Shown in pieces: positions 30,326 to 30,928 of a DNA stretch of 30,928 nt (positions within the stretch are counted from its first letter, which is position 1; every line of letters starts with the position of its first letter). Made by a program: the position numbers and the translations under genes. The stretch covers positions 1-30,928 of the IMG/VR virus record IMGVR_UViG_3300033153_002437. One strand, written 5' to 3'. The notes under the pieces were generated by a model. That model ran no database searches, had not been told where the DNA came from, and saw only the letters and a program-made list of their open reading frames with translations. Origin of the DNA: a virus.

Positions 30326-30928
30326 TTATGTTATTAATATACTCCTTATATCTATGGAGAATAGTTCAGTATTTCCTGATTGTAATAGGTCAGGCCCTAT
30401 ATATTTACATTCTTTACATTTATGTAGAATTTCAAGTTCTCTAATTGCAGCATCTTTCCCTTTTAAATAATATACTTCAGATAACACTTTAATAGTTGAT
30501 AGCTCTGTATTAGTAAAACGTTCTTTAACACTTCTATTAGTAATACCAATTTTATATGCCTTTCCATTATTAATAGAAAGGTAGTACAGGATAGCAGGTT
30601 TTGAAGCATCAAATCCTCCACCAGTACATGTTAGGCATTCTTGACCTCTCAAATGATCACTAGGTTTCTTTGCAAAACTACCATGTATGGGACATATTAT
30701 AATACCTTTTGTTTTATTATTAATATACTCAAATAATGAATAATCATATTTATTGTTGTATAACTCCTTACATTCCTGAATGAATTCGTTTACATTTTTA
30801 TCTTGGCCCACACATTTAGGACACCCTTTACCATTTAAGTGGTGATTAAACCTCTGAGTGAATATGCCATGTATTGGACATGTTATAGGATATTTTATAT
30901 TAACAGTTTTGAGTATAATAAAGGGATA
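30326..30928 (-). CDS. GIY-YIG (T5orf172-like) nuclease with tandem zinc fingers; 5' partial
   Basis: The frame is open to the window edge, so the GTG at 30811 is an internal Val and the gene begins outside. At least two tandem zinc-finger units are visible with the pattern CPIHGxF-x5-7-HLxGxxCxxC: the first ends CPKCVGQDKN, the second runs from ICPIHGSFAKKPSDHL to CLTC. Then comes ILYYLSINNGKAYKIGITNRSV, a GIY-YIG variant of the T5orf172 / MUG113 type, with RELEILHK carrying a likely catalytic Glu. It probably is a selfish or DNA-processing nuclease beside the polymerase gene. The stop is 8 bases before the next gene. Confidence 0.75.
   Translation of the reverse strand, partial: YPFIILKTVNIKYPITCPIHGIFTQRFNHHLNGKGCPKCVGQDKNVNEFIQECKELYNNKYDYSLFEYINNKTKGIIICPIHGSFAKKPSDHLRGQECLTCTGGGFDASKPAILYYLSINNGKAYKIGITNRSVKERFTNTELSTIKVLSEVYYLKGKDAAIRELEILHKCKECKYIGPDLLQSGNTELFSIDIRSILIT

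Overview
The window is part of a lytic, tailed, most likely podovirus-type phage genome. It is strongly AT-rich, densely packed, and has no host genes, tRNAs, rRNAs, insertion sequences or CRISPR arrays that I can see. Two convergent blocks meet at about 6165. Nearly all genes follow an AAGGA/AAGGATAA-type ribosome binding site, and most minus-strand genes overlap the next by ATGA or TAATG. The best lineage clue is the left end. It encodes the C-terminal catalytic part of a T7/N4-type single-subunit RNA polymerase next to a giant virion protein, which points to an N4-like strategy in which a virion RNA polymerase (vRNAP) is injected with the DNA. The replication genes do not look like classical N4, so I would call it an N4-vRNAP-carrying phage of another lineage; the host is not determinable from the sequence.

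Left block (plus strand, 1-6166, virion/late): the polymerase part (catalytic motifs A, B and C all visible, but with an in-frame TGA between B and C) and a 1509-residue virion protein with an ADP-ribosyltransferase-like domain and an HEVVH metallopeptidase motif.

Right block (minus strand, read from 30928 down to 6163, early/middle): in transcription order, a GIY-YIG/zinc-finger protein (cut by the window edge), a family A DNA polymerase without its exonuclease, seven small genes including two paralogous pairs, a separate 3'-5' exonuclease, a primase-helicase-like ATPase, an archaeo-eukaryotic-type primase that is broken in frame, many microproteins, a RusA-like resolvase, a PD-(D/E)XK nuclease, a Sak4-like recombinase ATPase and an SSB. 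Next comes a 284-base structured non-coding region, then class I ribonucleotide reductase (nrdA, nrdB), ATP-dependent DNA ligase, a ClpP-like protease, a GIY-YIG homing endonuclease, a PIN-PhoH ATPase, a MazG-like pyrophosphohydrolase, an SF1 helicase and small membrane proteins.

Together the minus-strand genes make dNTPs (NrdA/B, MazG-like), copy DNA (polymerase, exonuclease, primase, helicase, SSB, ligase) and recombine or process it (Sak4-like, PD-(D/E)XK, RusA-like). The most notable points are the interrupted RNA polymerase, the frame-broken primase whose terminal peptide is repeated 477 bases away, and the structured intergenic region upstream of the nrd operon. At least ten genes shorter than 60 codons were recovered by reading the gaps.
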